A program made the translations under genes and the position numbers. This document shows positions 8,297 through 16,801 of a stretch of 64,000 nucleotides of DNA, in pieces. Where the stretch lies: the NCBI RefSeq assembly GCF_007828045.1, contig NZ_VITN01000001.1, positions 186,001 through 250,000 of the forward strand, given 5' to 3'. Within the stretch, counting starts at the first letter, position 1; the number at the start of each line of letters is the position of its first letter. This stretch comes from Nitrospirillum amazonense (GTDB lineage Bacteria; Pseudomonadota; Alphaproteobacteria; Azospirillales; Azospirillaceae). The notes beneath the pieces were generated by a model. The model was not told the DNA's origin. It was given only the letters and a program-made list of their open reading frames with translations, and searched no databases.

Positions 8297-10576
8297 ATGC
8301 CAACTCAGGTAACCGCCGAAGCGGCGGGGGGAACCCATGCTGAGGGCGTCCAGGCCGAAGCTGTCCAGGTTGTTGATGTCCATGATGTAGGTCTGGTCGA
8401 ACAGGTTGCGCACCCACAGGCCCAGGCTGATGGTGCCGTTTGGCGCGGTCCAGCCCAGGCGCGCGTCGGTCAGCCAATAGCCGGACTGGCTGAGGCGGGT
8501 CAGATTGTGGCTGTCGAAATAGACCAGGGATCGATAGCTGACGTTGACGCTGGCGTTCAGCGTGCCGGCGTCCTTGCCGCCCGCCCCGTCCAGCGGCTGG
8601 TCATAGCTGACCAGGCCGGACAGGGTCCAGCGCGGGGCGGACGGCAGGCGGTTGCCGGTCAGGTTCTCCCCCTCCGAGACATAGTTCTGGTATTCGCTGT
8701 TGAGGTATTCGCCGCCCAGGCTGATCTCCAGCCCCTTCAGCGGCACCAGGGTGACATCGGCGTCCACGCCATAGAGGCGGGCGCTGGCGGCATTATTGAA
8801 GGTCTGGGTGGGGATGCCGTCGCGGGTAACGATCTGGAAGACCTGGAGGTTGCTGTAATCGTAGTAGAAGCCGGCAGCGTTCAGGCGTAGGCGCTTGTTC
8901 CACAGCTCGGTCTTGGCCCCCACCTCATAGGCATCCAGCGTCTCGTCGGCATAGGGCGCCAGGTCGGCCGGGTCGCGGGTATAACCACCGAAGAAGCCAC
9001 CGCTTTTGTAACCGCGGTTGTAGCTGGCGTAGAGCATGACGTCGTCGGTGGGCTTCACCTGGATGGAGGCGCGGCCGGACACGCTGTCGAAGGATTTGGA
9101 GGCCGCGTAGTTGAGCACGTCCACCACCTGCTCCACCGTGCTGCGGTAGCGGAAGTCCTTATCGTCCTGGGAATAGCGCAAGCCGCCGGTCAGGGTGACC
9201 ATGTCCGTCAGCTGGTAATCCACCTGGCCGAAGACGGCGTAGCTGTCGCTGATCTGGGTGTAGGGATAGCCCACCGTGGCCACGTTGTTCTCCAGCGAGA
9301 AGCCGGTGGGGTTGTCGTCGGTGACGAACAGGGGCCGCAGGTCGCGCAGGATGTCGTACTGGCTGGACGTGTTCAGGTAGTCGTGCAGGAAATAGGCGCC
9401 GGCCACGCCGCGCAGCCGGTCGCCCAGCGGCGCCTCCACCCGCAATTCCTGGGACACGTCATGCTGCGTCGCCTTGTAGGTGCTGGTCAGCAGGTTGTTG
9501 GGGCTGGCGTCGGTATCCTCCAGGTCGTTGCGCTCGGCGCTGTCGAAGCCGGTGATGGAGTAGAGCGTGGCCTTGCCGAGGTCCCACCGCACGTTGACGG
9601 AGGCGCCCCAGGTGTCGACCTTGTCCTGGCCCTTGACGTTGTAGTCGCCGGCGTAGGGGTTGTTGTCGGTGTCGGCATAGCCCAGCGCGTCGGTGCATAG
9701 GCCGGAGGTATAGGCCCCGGCGGCGCACAGCCCATCGGGTCCGGCAACGGATGGATCTTGCGGCATCAAGGGACGGGCCTGGGCATAGCGGCTGTCACCC
9801 CGGTTCTGGCCGCCGTGGAACTGCACCGTGACGCTGAGGTCGTCGCTGGGCGTGAACAGCAGGCTGGCGCGCCCGCCCCAGCGGTTCACGGCGTTCACAT
9901 AGTCGTTGTAATAGCGGTTGTAGGTGTCGCCATCGTCGCGTTCGTAGATGCCGGCCAGGCGCACCGCCAGCTTGCCCGGGATGAGGGCACCGCCCACGCC
10001 GGCCTCCGCCTTCACGGAATTGAAGCGGCCGTATTCCAGGCTGCCGTCGCTGGTGGTCTCGAAGGTCGGCTGGCGGGTGGTGATGTTGATGGCGCCACCG
10101 GTGGTGTTGCGGCCATAGAGCGTGCCCTGGGGGCCCTTCAGCACCTCCACCCGTTCCAGGTCGAAGAACTGGCCCAACTGCGCCAGGGGCGATGCCACGA
10201 AGACGCCGTCCGTATAGATGCCAACGGCGCCGGCGGCGTTGGCGTTGAAGTCGTTCAGGCCCACGCCGCGGATGAACACCTTGGGGTTGGCACTGGCGTC
10301 GGAGGTCTTGATCTGCAGGCCCGGCGTCAGCGCGGGCAGATCCTGCACGTCGCGCACGCCGGTCTTTTCCAGCGTCTCGGCCGTCAGCGCGGTGATGGCC
10401 ACCGGCACGTCCTGCAGGTTTTCCGCCCGCTTCTGCGCCGTGACCACGATTTCCTGCAACACGCCGCCCGTATCGGCCGGCGCTGCAGACTGCGCCCGGG
10501 CAGTGCCATGCAGCGCACCCAGCGCCACGCCCGACAGCAGCATGAACCCAATACCCGCCTTGCCTATCCGCATCAT
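8291..10576 (-). CDS. TonB-dependent outer-membrane receptor
   Basis: About 761 residues. Signal peptide (MMRIGKAGIGFMLL... to GTARAQS), then a TonB-box region (EIVVTAQKRAENLQDVPVAI), a plug domain with GVYTDG-like VGIYTDGVF and the conserved KGPQGTLYGRNTTGGAIN, then a 22-strand-type barrel ending in an aromatic residue (SWHF). This is the broad subfamily common in sphingomonads and Rhodospirillales; substrates range from siderophores to plant glycans and aromatics. No FecR/sigma pair lies nearby. The start ATG 10576 has GGGAG seven bases upstream. It probably belongs with the redox operon upstream or the aldehyde dehydrogenase downstream; substrate unknown. Confidence 0.92.
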   Translation of the reverse strand: MMRIGKAGIGFMLLSGVALGALHGTARAQSAAPADTGGVLQEIVVTAQKRAENLQDVPVAITALTAETLEKTGVRDVQDLPALTPGLQIKTSDASANPKVFIRGVGLNDFNANAAGAVGIYTDGVFVASPLAQLGQFFDLERVEVLKGPQGTLYGRNTTGGAINITTRQPTFETTSDGSLEYGRFNSVKAEAGVGGALIPGKLAVRLAGIYERDDGDTYNRYYNDYVNAVNRWGGRASLLFTPSDDLSVTVQFHGGQNRGDSRYAQARPLMPQDPSVAGPDGLCAAGAYTSGLCTDALGYADTDNNPYAGDYNVKGQDKVDTWGASVNVRWDLGKATLYSITGFDSAERNDLEDTDASPNNLLTSTYKATQHDVSQELRVEAPLGDRLRGVAGAYFLHDYLNTSSQYDILRDLRPLFVTDDNPTGFSLENNVATVGYPYTQISDSYAVFGQVDYQLTDMVTLTGGLRYSQDDKDFRYRSTVEQVVDVLNYAASKSFDSVSGRASIQVKPTDDVMLYASYNRGYKSGGFFGGYTRDPADLAPYADETLDAYEVGAKTELWNKRLRLNAAGFYYDYSNLQVFQIVTRDGIPTQTFNNAASARLYGVDADVTLVPLKGLEISLGGEYLNSEYQNYVSEGENLTGNRLPSAPRWTLSGLVSYDQPLDGAGGKDAGTLNASVNVSYRSLVYFDSHNLTRLSQSGYWLTDARLGWTAPNGTISLGLWVRNLFDQTYIMDINNLDSFGLDALSMGSPRRFGGYLSWHF

Positions 10577-10679
10577 GGTTGGCTCCCTGTTTTTGGTTCC
10601 GTCGTTGCGCAACCGCCCTAGCACTCTTTCTTCTTGGCCCCGGTGCCCGCCGGGGTACGCGCTCGGCTGCCGTTTTCGG

Positions 10680-11981
10680 TCAGGCCGACATCTCGAACAC
10701 CGGCCACCGCCCGGTTATGGCGGCGCCGTCATAGGCCAGCAGCGGCCCGAATTGCAGCAGCACCGCTTCGCTCTGCGAGGGGCGCAGGAACACCCAGTCG
10801 TCCGGCTTCAGCGGCACGCGACGCGATCCCGACCAGCGTTCCTGGTTGCTGGACCGGCCGTAGAGGCCGCTGAGCTGCAGGCCCGGCGGCGATACCGGGT
10901 TGGCCAGCCAATGCCCGCCCTGCACGAAGAAGGCGCGGGCAGTATTGGGGTCGAAGAAGGCGGCGACGCCAGCCAGGCTTTCCAGCCCGGGGATCAGCGC
11001 CGGCTCCGCCACCTTCAGCACCGGGGTGGCGATGAAGCAGGCCGGCTGGTGATGCGCCAGGGTGTCGATGTCGAAGTCCGTGGGCTTCACGAAGGCGGAG
11101 CCGACGGCCACCTCCGTCGCCACCGGGTCGTCGGTGTGCAGGGCGTAGGTGGGGCTGCCCGCCGTGTTGAAGGTGTAGGGCACCTGGCCTTCCTTCAGCG
11201 GCGCCTTCTCCCGCAGGACGCCGGCCATGCGGGCGTAGATGTCCTTGGCCCGGGCCAGCGCCTTGCCCCGCATGTCGAACACGCCGGGCATCTTGGCGAC
11301 ATGGGGGTCATAGCCCATGAGGCCGCAGGCGGTGACGGCCGGGTCCAGGCCCGCCAGCATGGCGGCCAGCGCGGCAGGATCCGTCAGGCCGCCCCGGTGC
11401 AGGCCCACGTCGATCTCGAAATTCACCGACAGCGCCACGCCGCGCGCCTTGGCCATCGCCGTGTACTGGGCCAGGCGCTCCGGCGTATCGATCAGCCACT
11501 GCGGCCCGGGGGCCTGCGCCCCCAATTTGTCGTAATAGGCGGCGGCCGCCGCCACCGGCAGGGGCTTGCCCATCAGCATGTCGGCATCGGGGACGCGGGC
11601 GCCCATCTCCACCAGCATGGGCTGGTTGAAGACCATATAGCGCTTGGTCTTCAGGCCCGCCGCCACCCGGTCCATCAGGTCGTGGCAGGGCAGCGACTTG
11701 ACGACGATGCGCAGGCCCTTGGCCTGGCTGCCCGCCTTGCCCAGGGTATCGCCCACCGCCTTGATGTTGGCGTCCAGCCGCGTGGTGTCGATCACCAGCA
11801 CCGGCTGGGCCACGCCTGCCTTGGCCAGGGCGGCCGACAGTCCGGTGAAATAGGCGTCATGCCCGCCGCCGTGGTCGCCCTCCGGCCAGGCGAGGGCGGC
11901 GGCGCCCACGACGGCGGCGCCGGCAATGCCGCCCGCCAGCACACCGCGACGGCTGGGCCGCCTTCCATAGTCATCACGCAT
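10680..11981 (-). CDS. Exported DSD1/alanine-racemase-fold PLP enzyme
   Basis: 433 residues. An N-terminal export signal with a twin-arginine-like RRPSRRGVLAGGIAGA is followed by a TIM-barrel of the D-threonine aldolase / D-serine dehydratase-like family: the segment RIVVKSLPCHDL (about residues 90-101) holds the expected PLP lysine. The C-terminal half has the beta domain with HPGHY-like metal-site features less clear. Known members cleave or dehydrate D-hydroxy amino acids. Its start overlaps the end of the flavoprotein gene by 8 bases, so the two are translationally coupled. An exported PLP enzyme is unusual; the substrate cannot be read from the sequence. Confidence 0.78.
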   Translation of the reverse strand: MRDDYGRRPSRRGVLAGGIAGAAVVGAAALAWPEGDHGGGHDAYFTGLSAALAKAGVAQPVLVIDTTRLDANIKAVGDTLGKAGSQAKGLRIVVKSLPCHDLMDRVAAGLKTKRYMVFNQPMLVEMGARVPDADMLMGKPLPVAAAAAYYDKLGAQAPGPQWLIDTPERLAQYTAMAKARGVALSVNFEIDVGLHRGGLTDPAALAAMLAGLDPAVTACGLMGYDPHVAKMPGVFDMRGKALARAKDIYARMAGVLREKAPLKEGQVPYTFNTAGSPTYALHTDDPVATEVAVGSAFVKPTDFDIDTLAHHQPACFIATPVLKVAEPALIPGLESLAGVAAFFDPNTARAFFVQGGHWLANPVSPPGLQLSGLYGRSSNQERWSGSRRVPLKPDDWVFLRPSQSEAVLLQFGPLLAYDGAAITGRWPVFEMSA

Positions 11982-13374
11982 CGATGAACACCCCCCGCAG
12001 GTAGTCGTTGAGGAAGCGCCCCTCCGGGTCGACCTGGCGGCGCATGTCCATGGCGTCGCGGAAGCGGGGATAGAGGGCGGTGAAATCGGCGGACTTCAGC
12101 GTGTTCAGCTTGCCCCAGTGCGGCCGGCCGCCATGGCGCCGCAGGATGGGTTCCACCACGTCGAACAGGAACTGATAGTCGTCCTTGTAATAGGCGTGCA
12201 CGGCGATGGAGCCGGACGGCCGGTCGTGGAAGGGCGACAGCCAGGCATCGTCGGGGGCGATCACCCGCGCCTCGATGGGGAAGAAGACATCGTGCCGCCG
12301 GGTCTCGATGGCTTCAATCACGTCCTTCAGCGCCTGCACCTGCGCCGCGCGCGGCAGGTGGAATTCCATCTCGTTGAAGCGGATGGGGCGTTCGTTGGAC
12401 AGCAGCTGCCAGCTTTCCGCCACCACCCGTTCCGGTTCCAGGCCTGACAGCACATGCTTGGCCACGCGGCGGCGGATGGCGGGGGACCAGCCCAGCCAGT
12501 CGCGCAGCGCCTTCAGGCTCATGACCGCGTCATTGTCCTGGGTGGGCGGCCGGGGCGTGGCCGGCGCGTCCGTCTCATCATGGGTGATGATGGCGGTCAT
12601 GCCGGTGAAGGGCAGGTAGTAGAACTCCACATTGCGGTGGGCCGCTTGCAGGGTGGGCCATTCCGCCAAGGTCTGCTCCACCGGCTGCAGCCACACCCGC
12701 CGCTCCACCCGGTGCGCCGGGCTGTTTTTCAGCGTCACGCGGGTGAGGATGCCGAAGGCGCCCAGCCCCACGCGGGCGGCGGCGAACAGGTCGGCGTTGT
12801 GGCTGGCATCGCAGTCCAGCACTTGGCCGTCCGCCGTCACCAGGCGGAAGGCCTGGACGTTACCGTGCAGGGCCATCAGGTTGACGCCGGTGCCGTGGGT
12901 GGCGGTGGACAGGGCGCCGGCCAGCGATTGCTTGTTGATGTCCGGCAGGTTGGGCATCTCCTGCCCCACGGCGGACAGGGCCGGGCCCAGGTCAGCCAGC
13001 CGGGTGCCGGCCCGGACATGGGCGGTCAGCGCCCCCGCGTCGTGGCCATCCAGCCCGGCGATGCGGTCCAGCGTCACCAGCGTGCCGGGCGTGGGCACCA
13101 GGGGCATGAAGGAATGGCCGGCGCCCACGGCGCGGATGGGCCCGGGGCTCTTGCGCACCAGGTCGGCCAGTTCGCCCTCATCCGCCGGCGCCGCGCGACT
13201 GGCGGGGTAGGAATGCTGAATGCCGGACCAGTTGCGCCACAGCAGATGGCCGCCGGCGTCGGCGCTGGGCGGGGCCGGCGGTTCCGGCTGCACGCCCACG
13301 CGGGAGGCCGCCACGCCGCCGGCGGCCAGCGCCGTGCCGCCCATCAACAGAAACAGGGTGCGCCGTGTCAGCAT
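11974..13374 (-). CDS. Exported aldonolactone-oxidase-like FAD protein
   Basis: 466 residues. A signal region MLTRRTLFLLMGGTALAAGG (twin arginine) leads into an FAD_binding_4 (PCMH-type) domain with RAVGAGHSF (about residues 80-100), and a C-terminal D-arabinono-1,4-lactone oxidase domain marked by HWGKLNTL and the final DPEGRFLNDYLR. The His/Trp/Lys pattern near the end is the substrate site in this family, which oxidises sugar lactones or polyols with oxygen or cytochrome c as acceptor. A c-type cytochrome gene lies 33 bases upstream on the same strand, suggesting electron transfer to it. Confidence 0.85.
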   Translation of the reverse strand: MLTRRTLFLLMGGTALAAGGVAASRVGVQPEPPAPPSADAGGHLLWRNWSGIQHSYPASRAAPADEGELADLVRKSPGPIRAVGAGHSFMPLVPTPGTLVTLDRIAGLDGHDAGALTAHVRAGTRLADLGPALSAVGQEMPNLPDINKQSLAGALSTATHGTGVNLMALHGNVQAFRLVTADGQVLDCDASHNADLFAAARVGLGAFGILTRVTLKNSPAHRVERRVWLQPVEQTLAEWPTLQAAHRNVEFYYLPFTGMTAIITHDETDAPATPRPPTQDNDAVMSLKALRDWLGWSPAIRRRVAKHVLSGLEPERVVAESWQLLSNERPIRFNEMEFHLPRAAQVQALKDVIEAIETRRHDVFFPIEARVIAPDDAWLSPFHDRPSGSIAVHAYYKDDYQFLFDVVEPILRRHGGRPHWGKLNTLKSADFTALYPRFRDAMDMRRQVDPEGRFLNDYLRGVFIDA

Positions 13375-13407
13375 GGTTCGGTCCGTTCCCCCATCAAGGC
13401 TTGTCGT

Positions 13408-13824
13408 TCAGTTGGCTTTTCCAGCCGGCATCTGGCCCGGCGCTTGGCCGGCCATGAAGCGGATCAGCGCCTGGTAATCGTCGGCTGTGCAGGAGAAGCA
13501 CTGGCCCCCCGCCGGCATGCCGTTGAAGCCTTCCAACGTGTGTTTCAGCAGGGTGTCCGGCCCCTTGGCCCAGCGCGGCTTCCATGCCGTGGCGTAGCCC
13601 ACCAAGGGGGCGCCGGAGTCCGGATTGGCATGGCAGGCCTTGCAGCTGGCCTCATACAGGCCGGCCAGGCGGTCCTCCGCCGGCCGCCGCGCGGCCAGCG
13701 CCTCGGCCGTGGGCGGCGCCTCGGGCGCCGGGTCGCAGGCCGTCAGGCCCGCCGCCAGCCCGGCCAGCAGGATCAGTGCGGGCATGCGCGCCCGTTTCGG
13801 AAAATGCCCGATGCCCAAGCCCAT
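13408..13824 (-). CDS. Small c-type cytochrome lipoprotein
   Basis: 138 residues. Signal peptide with lipobox GLTAC (Cys30), then one haem-binding motif CKACH (residues 61-65) and a likely axial ligand Met103 in NGMPAGG. Two further cysteines (GQCFSC) are as in cytochrome c5/c555-type proteins. ATG 13824 has GGGGAG five bases upstream. First gene of the minus-strand operon that continues with the FAD oxidase and the PLP enzyme; the likely role is to accept electrons from the flavoprotein in the periplasm. A palindrome cluster lies directly upstream. Confidence 0.87.
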   Translation of the reverse strand: MGLGIGHFPKRARMPALILLAGLAAGLTACDPAPEAPPTAEALAARRPAEDRLAGLYEASCKACHANPDSGAPLVGYATAWKPRWAKGPDTLLKHTLEGFNGMPAGGQCFSCTADDYQALIRFMAGQAPGQMPAGKAN

Positions 13825-13861
13825 GAAACTCCCCGTTGCCGCCCGTCTTCGCGGGCACAGC

Positions 13862-13896
13862 GTTAGTCATCGCTAACTGCAGTTAGTGATAACTAA
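13862..13896. promoter_or_regulatory. Nested palindromes upstream of the cytochrome operon
   Basis: Four half-sites alternate: GTTAG (13862), CTAAC (13873), GTTAG (13882) and ACTAA (13892). They form GTTAGTCATCGCTAAC, CTAACTGCAGTTAG (a perfect 14-bp palindrome) and TTAGTGATAACTAA. The two GTTAG sites are exactly 20 bp apart, two helical turns, and the block ends 38 bases before the cytochrome start. This looks like an operator for two dimers of a TetR- or MarR-type repressor; which one is unknown. Confidence 0.55.
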
Positions 13897-14059
13897 AGAT
13901 GGCAGGGCTGGCAAGGGGGTTTGTCGCTGTCACGCCACCCATAGTTTGGCCGACTGGGGCCATAGCCTGCCTCAAATGACACCGTAGCTTGGCAGGGGAG
14001 ACGGAAACTCAATAGAATCAAACGGATACTGCGTCGGTCGGCGTTCAAGCCGCGCGCCA

Positions 14060-14152
14060 TTAACAGGTGGCGCCAGCCGGCAGGTCCAGTCCCTCGGCCT
14101 TCAGGATCGTGGCCGGATCGACCAGCAACCGGGCCTTGAAGCCATCGCGCGC
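14060..14152 (-). pseudogene. Remnant resembling a nitrile-hydratase-like leader peptide (NHLP)
   Basis: In one minus frame, 30 codons between two stops read like the core of the NHLP precursor family: FKARLLVDPATILKAEGL followed by DLPAGATC and a stop. The pattern F-x-x-x-L-L-x-D-P-(x)n-E-G-x-x-(L/V)-P is the family hallmark. A TGA stands directly before it and no start codon or long frame supports a live gene, so it is at most a broken fragment. No maturation enzymes are in the window. Chance similarity is possible. Confidence 0.35.
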
Positions 14153-14344
14153 TCATGCCCCTACTCCCCCGATATCGCGTGGCACAGCCGTCTGCCTGCC
14201 CAATACCGGTCATCTCCATACCGTTACTGGTGCGCCTATGTACTGGCTGCCGATCTCATGTGAGAGCATTTACGGGGCTGGATCCCGTCTGTAGAACAAA
14301 CGCGCCACGCCGGCTGTCGCATACCCCAATATGGCAGTGTCCTT

Positions 14345-14482
14345 ATGCAGCCCACGCCCACCACAGCCCTGGCACCATCTTGCGTGGCCGTCGCGATCGT
14401 CGAGGGCGACGCGGGCTTCCTGGACGCGCCGCGCCGGGCAGGCCAGACCGCCATCGACCTGCGATTGACGGGCGCCGCGTGA
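14345..14482 (+). pseudogene. Truncated NarL-type response-regulator receiver fragment
   Basis: 45 codons from ATG 14345 to TGA 14482. The segment VAVAIVEGDAGFLD, then RRAGQTAIDLRLTGAA, matches the first strand, acidic turn and first helix-second strand of a receiver domain (usual form VAIVEDDxxFR...PDLRLVGEA). One residue of the acidic pair is Gly and the helix is shortened. The frame stops exactly where a sensor kinase frame begins (GTG at 14479 overlaps the TGA), so it looks like the 5-prime remnant of a lost partner regulator gene. Confidence 0.45.
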
Positions 14483-14490
14483 TCGCCCGC

Positions 14491-16002
14491 ATGAAATACC
14501 GCTCCACCTCCCTTCTCTCCGCCGCGATGATCCTATTGTCAGTGATGCCGCTGGCCGTCGTCAGCCTGATCGGCGCCATGGGCGGCTGGGACGGACGGGG
14601 ACAGATGGCGCCGCCCGGCCGTCTTCCTTTGAGCGAATTTCTTCAGCGTGATCTGCCCGCGGCCTTGGATGTCGTTTTCCTGGGATCAGGGTTCTATGCC
14701 CTGCGCGTATGGTTCCAACGGCGGCGATCATTCGGCTACATGCTGTTTTTCAGCTTGGCGGTCATCTCCTTCACCGCGCACCTCCACTTTTACTTGAGCC
14801 CCAGCCCCGTCACCGACTGGTTCACCTGGCTGACGATTTGCACCTTGTTCTGGCTCATCGGGATCATTCATTTTTTTCTGCTGCGTCCAGCGTTGCGTCC
14901 CCCGTTCACGATCCTGACCGGGGCCGCAACCCTGGTGGCGGGCGCCGTCACCCTGCTGACAGTGCCGGCAGCGGGGCCGATACCGGTGCTATCCTGCGCG
15001 CCCTTCCTCATTCCCGCACTCTACGGCATGGCGCTGGCGATGGCGGCCAGTGTCAGCATCGTGGACATGACGCAGGCCGGGCCCGGGTTCAGCGCGACAC
15101 GCATGGTGGTCAGCTGTGTCGGCGTCTGTGTCATGCTGGGCGTAGCCGACCAATGGATGCATTCCAGCGGCCTGGGCCTCGATGGCTGGTTCCTGGGGGC
15201 TTACATCAACGTCGTCGCCCTGGTGCTTGTCGGCATCCTCCTGTACCGGCGCTATAGCGCCGCCATAGCCAGGATGCAACGGGCCAACGCCGACCTGGCC
15301 GAACGGCTGCGGGTCCGCGAAGCCGAGTTGGAGGTCAGCCACCGGCGCCTGCGCGAGGTGGAACGGCGCCAGACCATCAGTGAGGAGCGCCAGCGCCTGA
15401 TGCAGGATATGCACGACGGCGTGGGTGCCTCGCTGATCAGCGCCATCCGCTCCGTCGAGCGGGGCGCCGTGAACGACGCCGAGGTCTCGCAAATCCTGAA
15501 GGGCTGCCTGGACGATTTGAAGCTGGCCATCGATTCCATGGAGCCGGTGGATGCCGACCTGCTGCTGCTGCTGGCCTCGCTGCGCTATCGGCTGGAACCG
15601 CGCCTGGAAGGATCGGGCATCGCTCTGGTGTGGGATGTGCAGAACCTGCCGACCCTTGTCTGGCTGGATCCCGGCAGCGCGTTGCATATCCTGCGCATCC
15701 TGCAGGAGGGCATCGCGAACGCCCTGCACCATGCCGCCGCCCGACGCATCCGGCTGGGCACCGCGCCCGATGCCCAAGGAAATGTGGCCGGCGTGTGCGT
15801 TACGATCGAGGACGATGGGCGGGGCTTCGATACGGAAAAGGCTCTGGAGACATCCACCGGCCGGGGCCTACGGAACCAGCAGCGCCGGGCCCAGGCCGTG
15901 GGCGGCACCATCACCTGGCATTCCGGTCCCACGGGCACGCGCCTTACCCTGTGGCTGCCGCTGCACCGCGCGCCAGGCGCCGCCGCAGCTCAAGGTCGCT
16001 GA
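14491..16002 (+). CDS. Membrane sensor histidine kinase, NarX/DegS-type
   Basis: About 503 residues. Roughly seven hydrophobic helices fill residues 10-270, a short coiled coil follows (VREAELEVSHRRLREVERRQ), then a HisKA_3-type dimerisation helix with the phospho-acceptor His in DMHDGVGASL (about 308). The ATPase domain has EGIANALHHA (N box, about 406), DDGRGFD (G1, about 440) and GRGLRNQ (G2, about 457). Such kinases normally pair with a NarL-type regulator, but none follows; only a receiver fragment precedes it. Start ATG 14491 or GTG 14479; neither has a strong ribosome-binding site. Confidence 0.82.
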   Translation: MKYRSTSLLSAAMILLSVMPLAVVSLIGAMGGWDGRGQMAPPGRLPLSEFLQRDLPAALDVVFLGSGFYALRVWFQRRRSFGYMLFFSLAVISFTAHLHFYLSPSPVTDWFTWLTICTLFWLIGIIHFFLLRPALRPPFTILTGAATLVAGAVTLLTVPAAGPIPVLSCAPFLIPALYGMALAMAASVSIVDMTQAGPGFSATRMVVSCVGVCVMLGVADQWMHSSGLGLDGWFLGAYINVVALVLVGILLYRRYSAAIARMQRANADLAERLRVREAELEVSHRRLREVERRQTISEERQRLMQDMHDGVGASLISAIRSVERGAVNDAEVSQILKGCLDDLKLAIDSMEPVDADLLLLLASLRYRLEPRLEGSGIALVWDVQNLPTLVWLDPGSALHILRILQEGIANALHHAAARRIRLGTAPDAQGNVAGVCVTIEDDGRGFDTEKALETSTGRGLRNQQRRAQAVGGTITWHSGPTGTRLTLWLPLHRAPGAAAAQGR

Positions 16003-16084
16003 TCAGATACACTCCGGCTGACATCGGGGAAGCGCAGCGCGATACCGCACCGCTCGGCGTCCCAGCTGCATACCGATTAACCCG

Positions 16085-16735
16085 TCAGACCGGCGCCCCG
16101 CTGGCGCCGCCGAGCGCCAGCCAGATGTCCGCCGTCATCTCGGCATCGGCCCGCGACTTGTGTTGGTAATCGCCGGTGACGCCGACGCTACCGTCCTGCC
16201 GCCGCCGCCTTTTGTGACGCGTCCGGACGGTGCCGCCCACACGCTCCGCCACCAGGGACAGGCGGGAGCGCTCGCCCGGCCAGCGGCTGCGGGCCAATTT
16301 TTCGGTGCACACCACAGGATTGGCCAGGGGCGGAAGACCGGCCACCGCCAGTTCCTGGTTCAACAGGGCGACATCACCGGCGGCCCCGTGGAACACCAGC
16401 GGGTCGGAACCGATGAAGGTCAGGATATCGCCCGCCACGTCCGCGAAGTCGGGACAGTCGGCGAGTTCCTCCGCCCGAACGCCGTGCACACCGATGGCGA
16501 TGGGGTTGAGCGGGCAGCGCGGATTGATGCGCCAGCTGCACGCCTCCCGCACATACCCGCCAGCGCCCGACGGTGAAACCGCGACGGCCGACACCTCGAT
16601 GATGCTGCGCCCCTCCACCGGTCGGAAACCGGTCATCTCGATGTCCATGGCCACCCAGCGCCCGGCTGCCGGGCCAACTGACCCGGCTGGCAAGCCAACT
16701 GAGATGTTCCGCGCCTTACCCATGACCTGTTCCAC
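16085..16735 (-). CDS. DnaQ-like 3'-5' exonuclease (DEDDh)
   Basis: 216 residues. The exonuclease motifs are MDIEMTG (Asp31 and Glu33), the GVHGV turn, GDVALLNQEL (third acid) and HKSRADAEM (His and Asp of the DEDDh type). It removes nucleotides from 3-prime ends with two metal ions. An insertion very rich in Arg/Lys (RTRHKRRRRQDG) sits before the last motif, possibly a nucleic-acid contact. The start is uncertain: GTG 16735 has GGAGG 12 bases upstream, and an in-frame ATG lies four codons later. It stands alone between convergent genes, so it is more likely a repair or RNA-processing nuclease than the replicative epsilon subunit. Confidence 0.83.
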   Translation of the reverse strand: MEQVMGKARNISVGLPAGSVGPAAGRWVAMDIEMTGFRPVEGRSIIEVSAVAVSPSGAGGYVREACSWRINPRCPLNPIAIGVHGVRAEELADCPDFADVAGDILTFIGSDPLVFHGAAGDVALLNQELAVAGLPPLANPVVCTEKLARSRWPGERSRLSLVAERVGGTVRTRHKRRRRQDGSVGVTGDYQHKSRADAEMTADIWLALGGASGAPV

Positions 16736-16801
16736 ATCCTCGGGCGCCTCCGGGATAGGCGCCGACCCCGGCTATATAGGCCGGTAACCGTTTAAAAAGA
16801 A

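Noticed and set aside
13893-14219. A 108-codon minus-strand frame across the decayed gap
   Set aside because: No family features and no ribosome-binding site; it runs in a different frame from the NHLP-like remnant.
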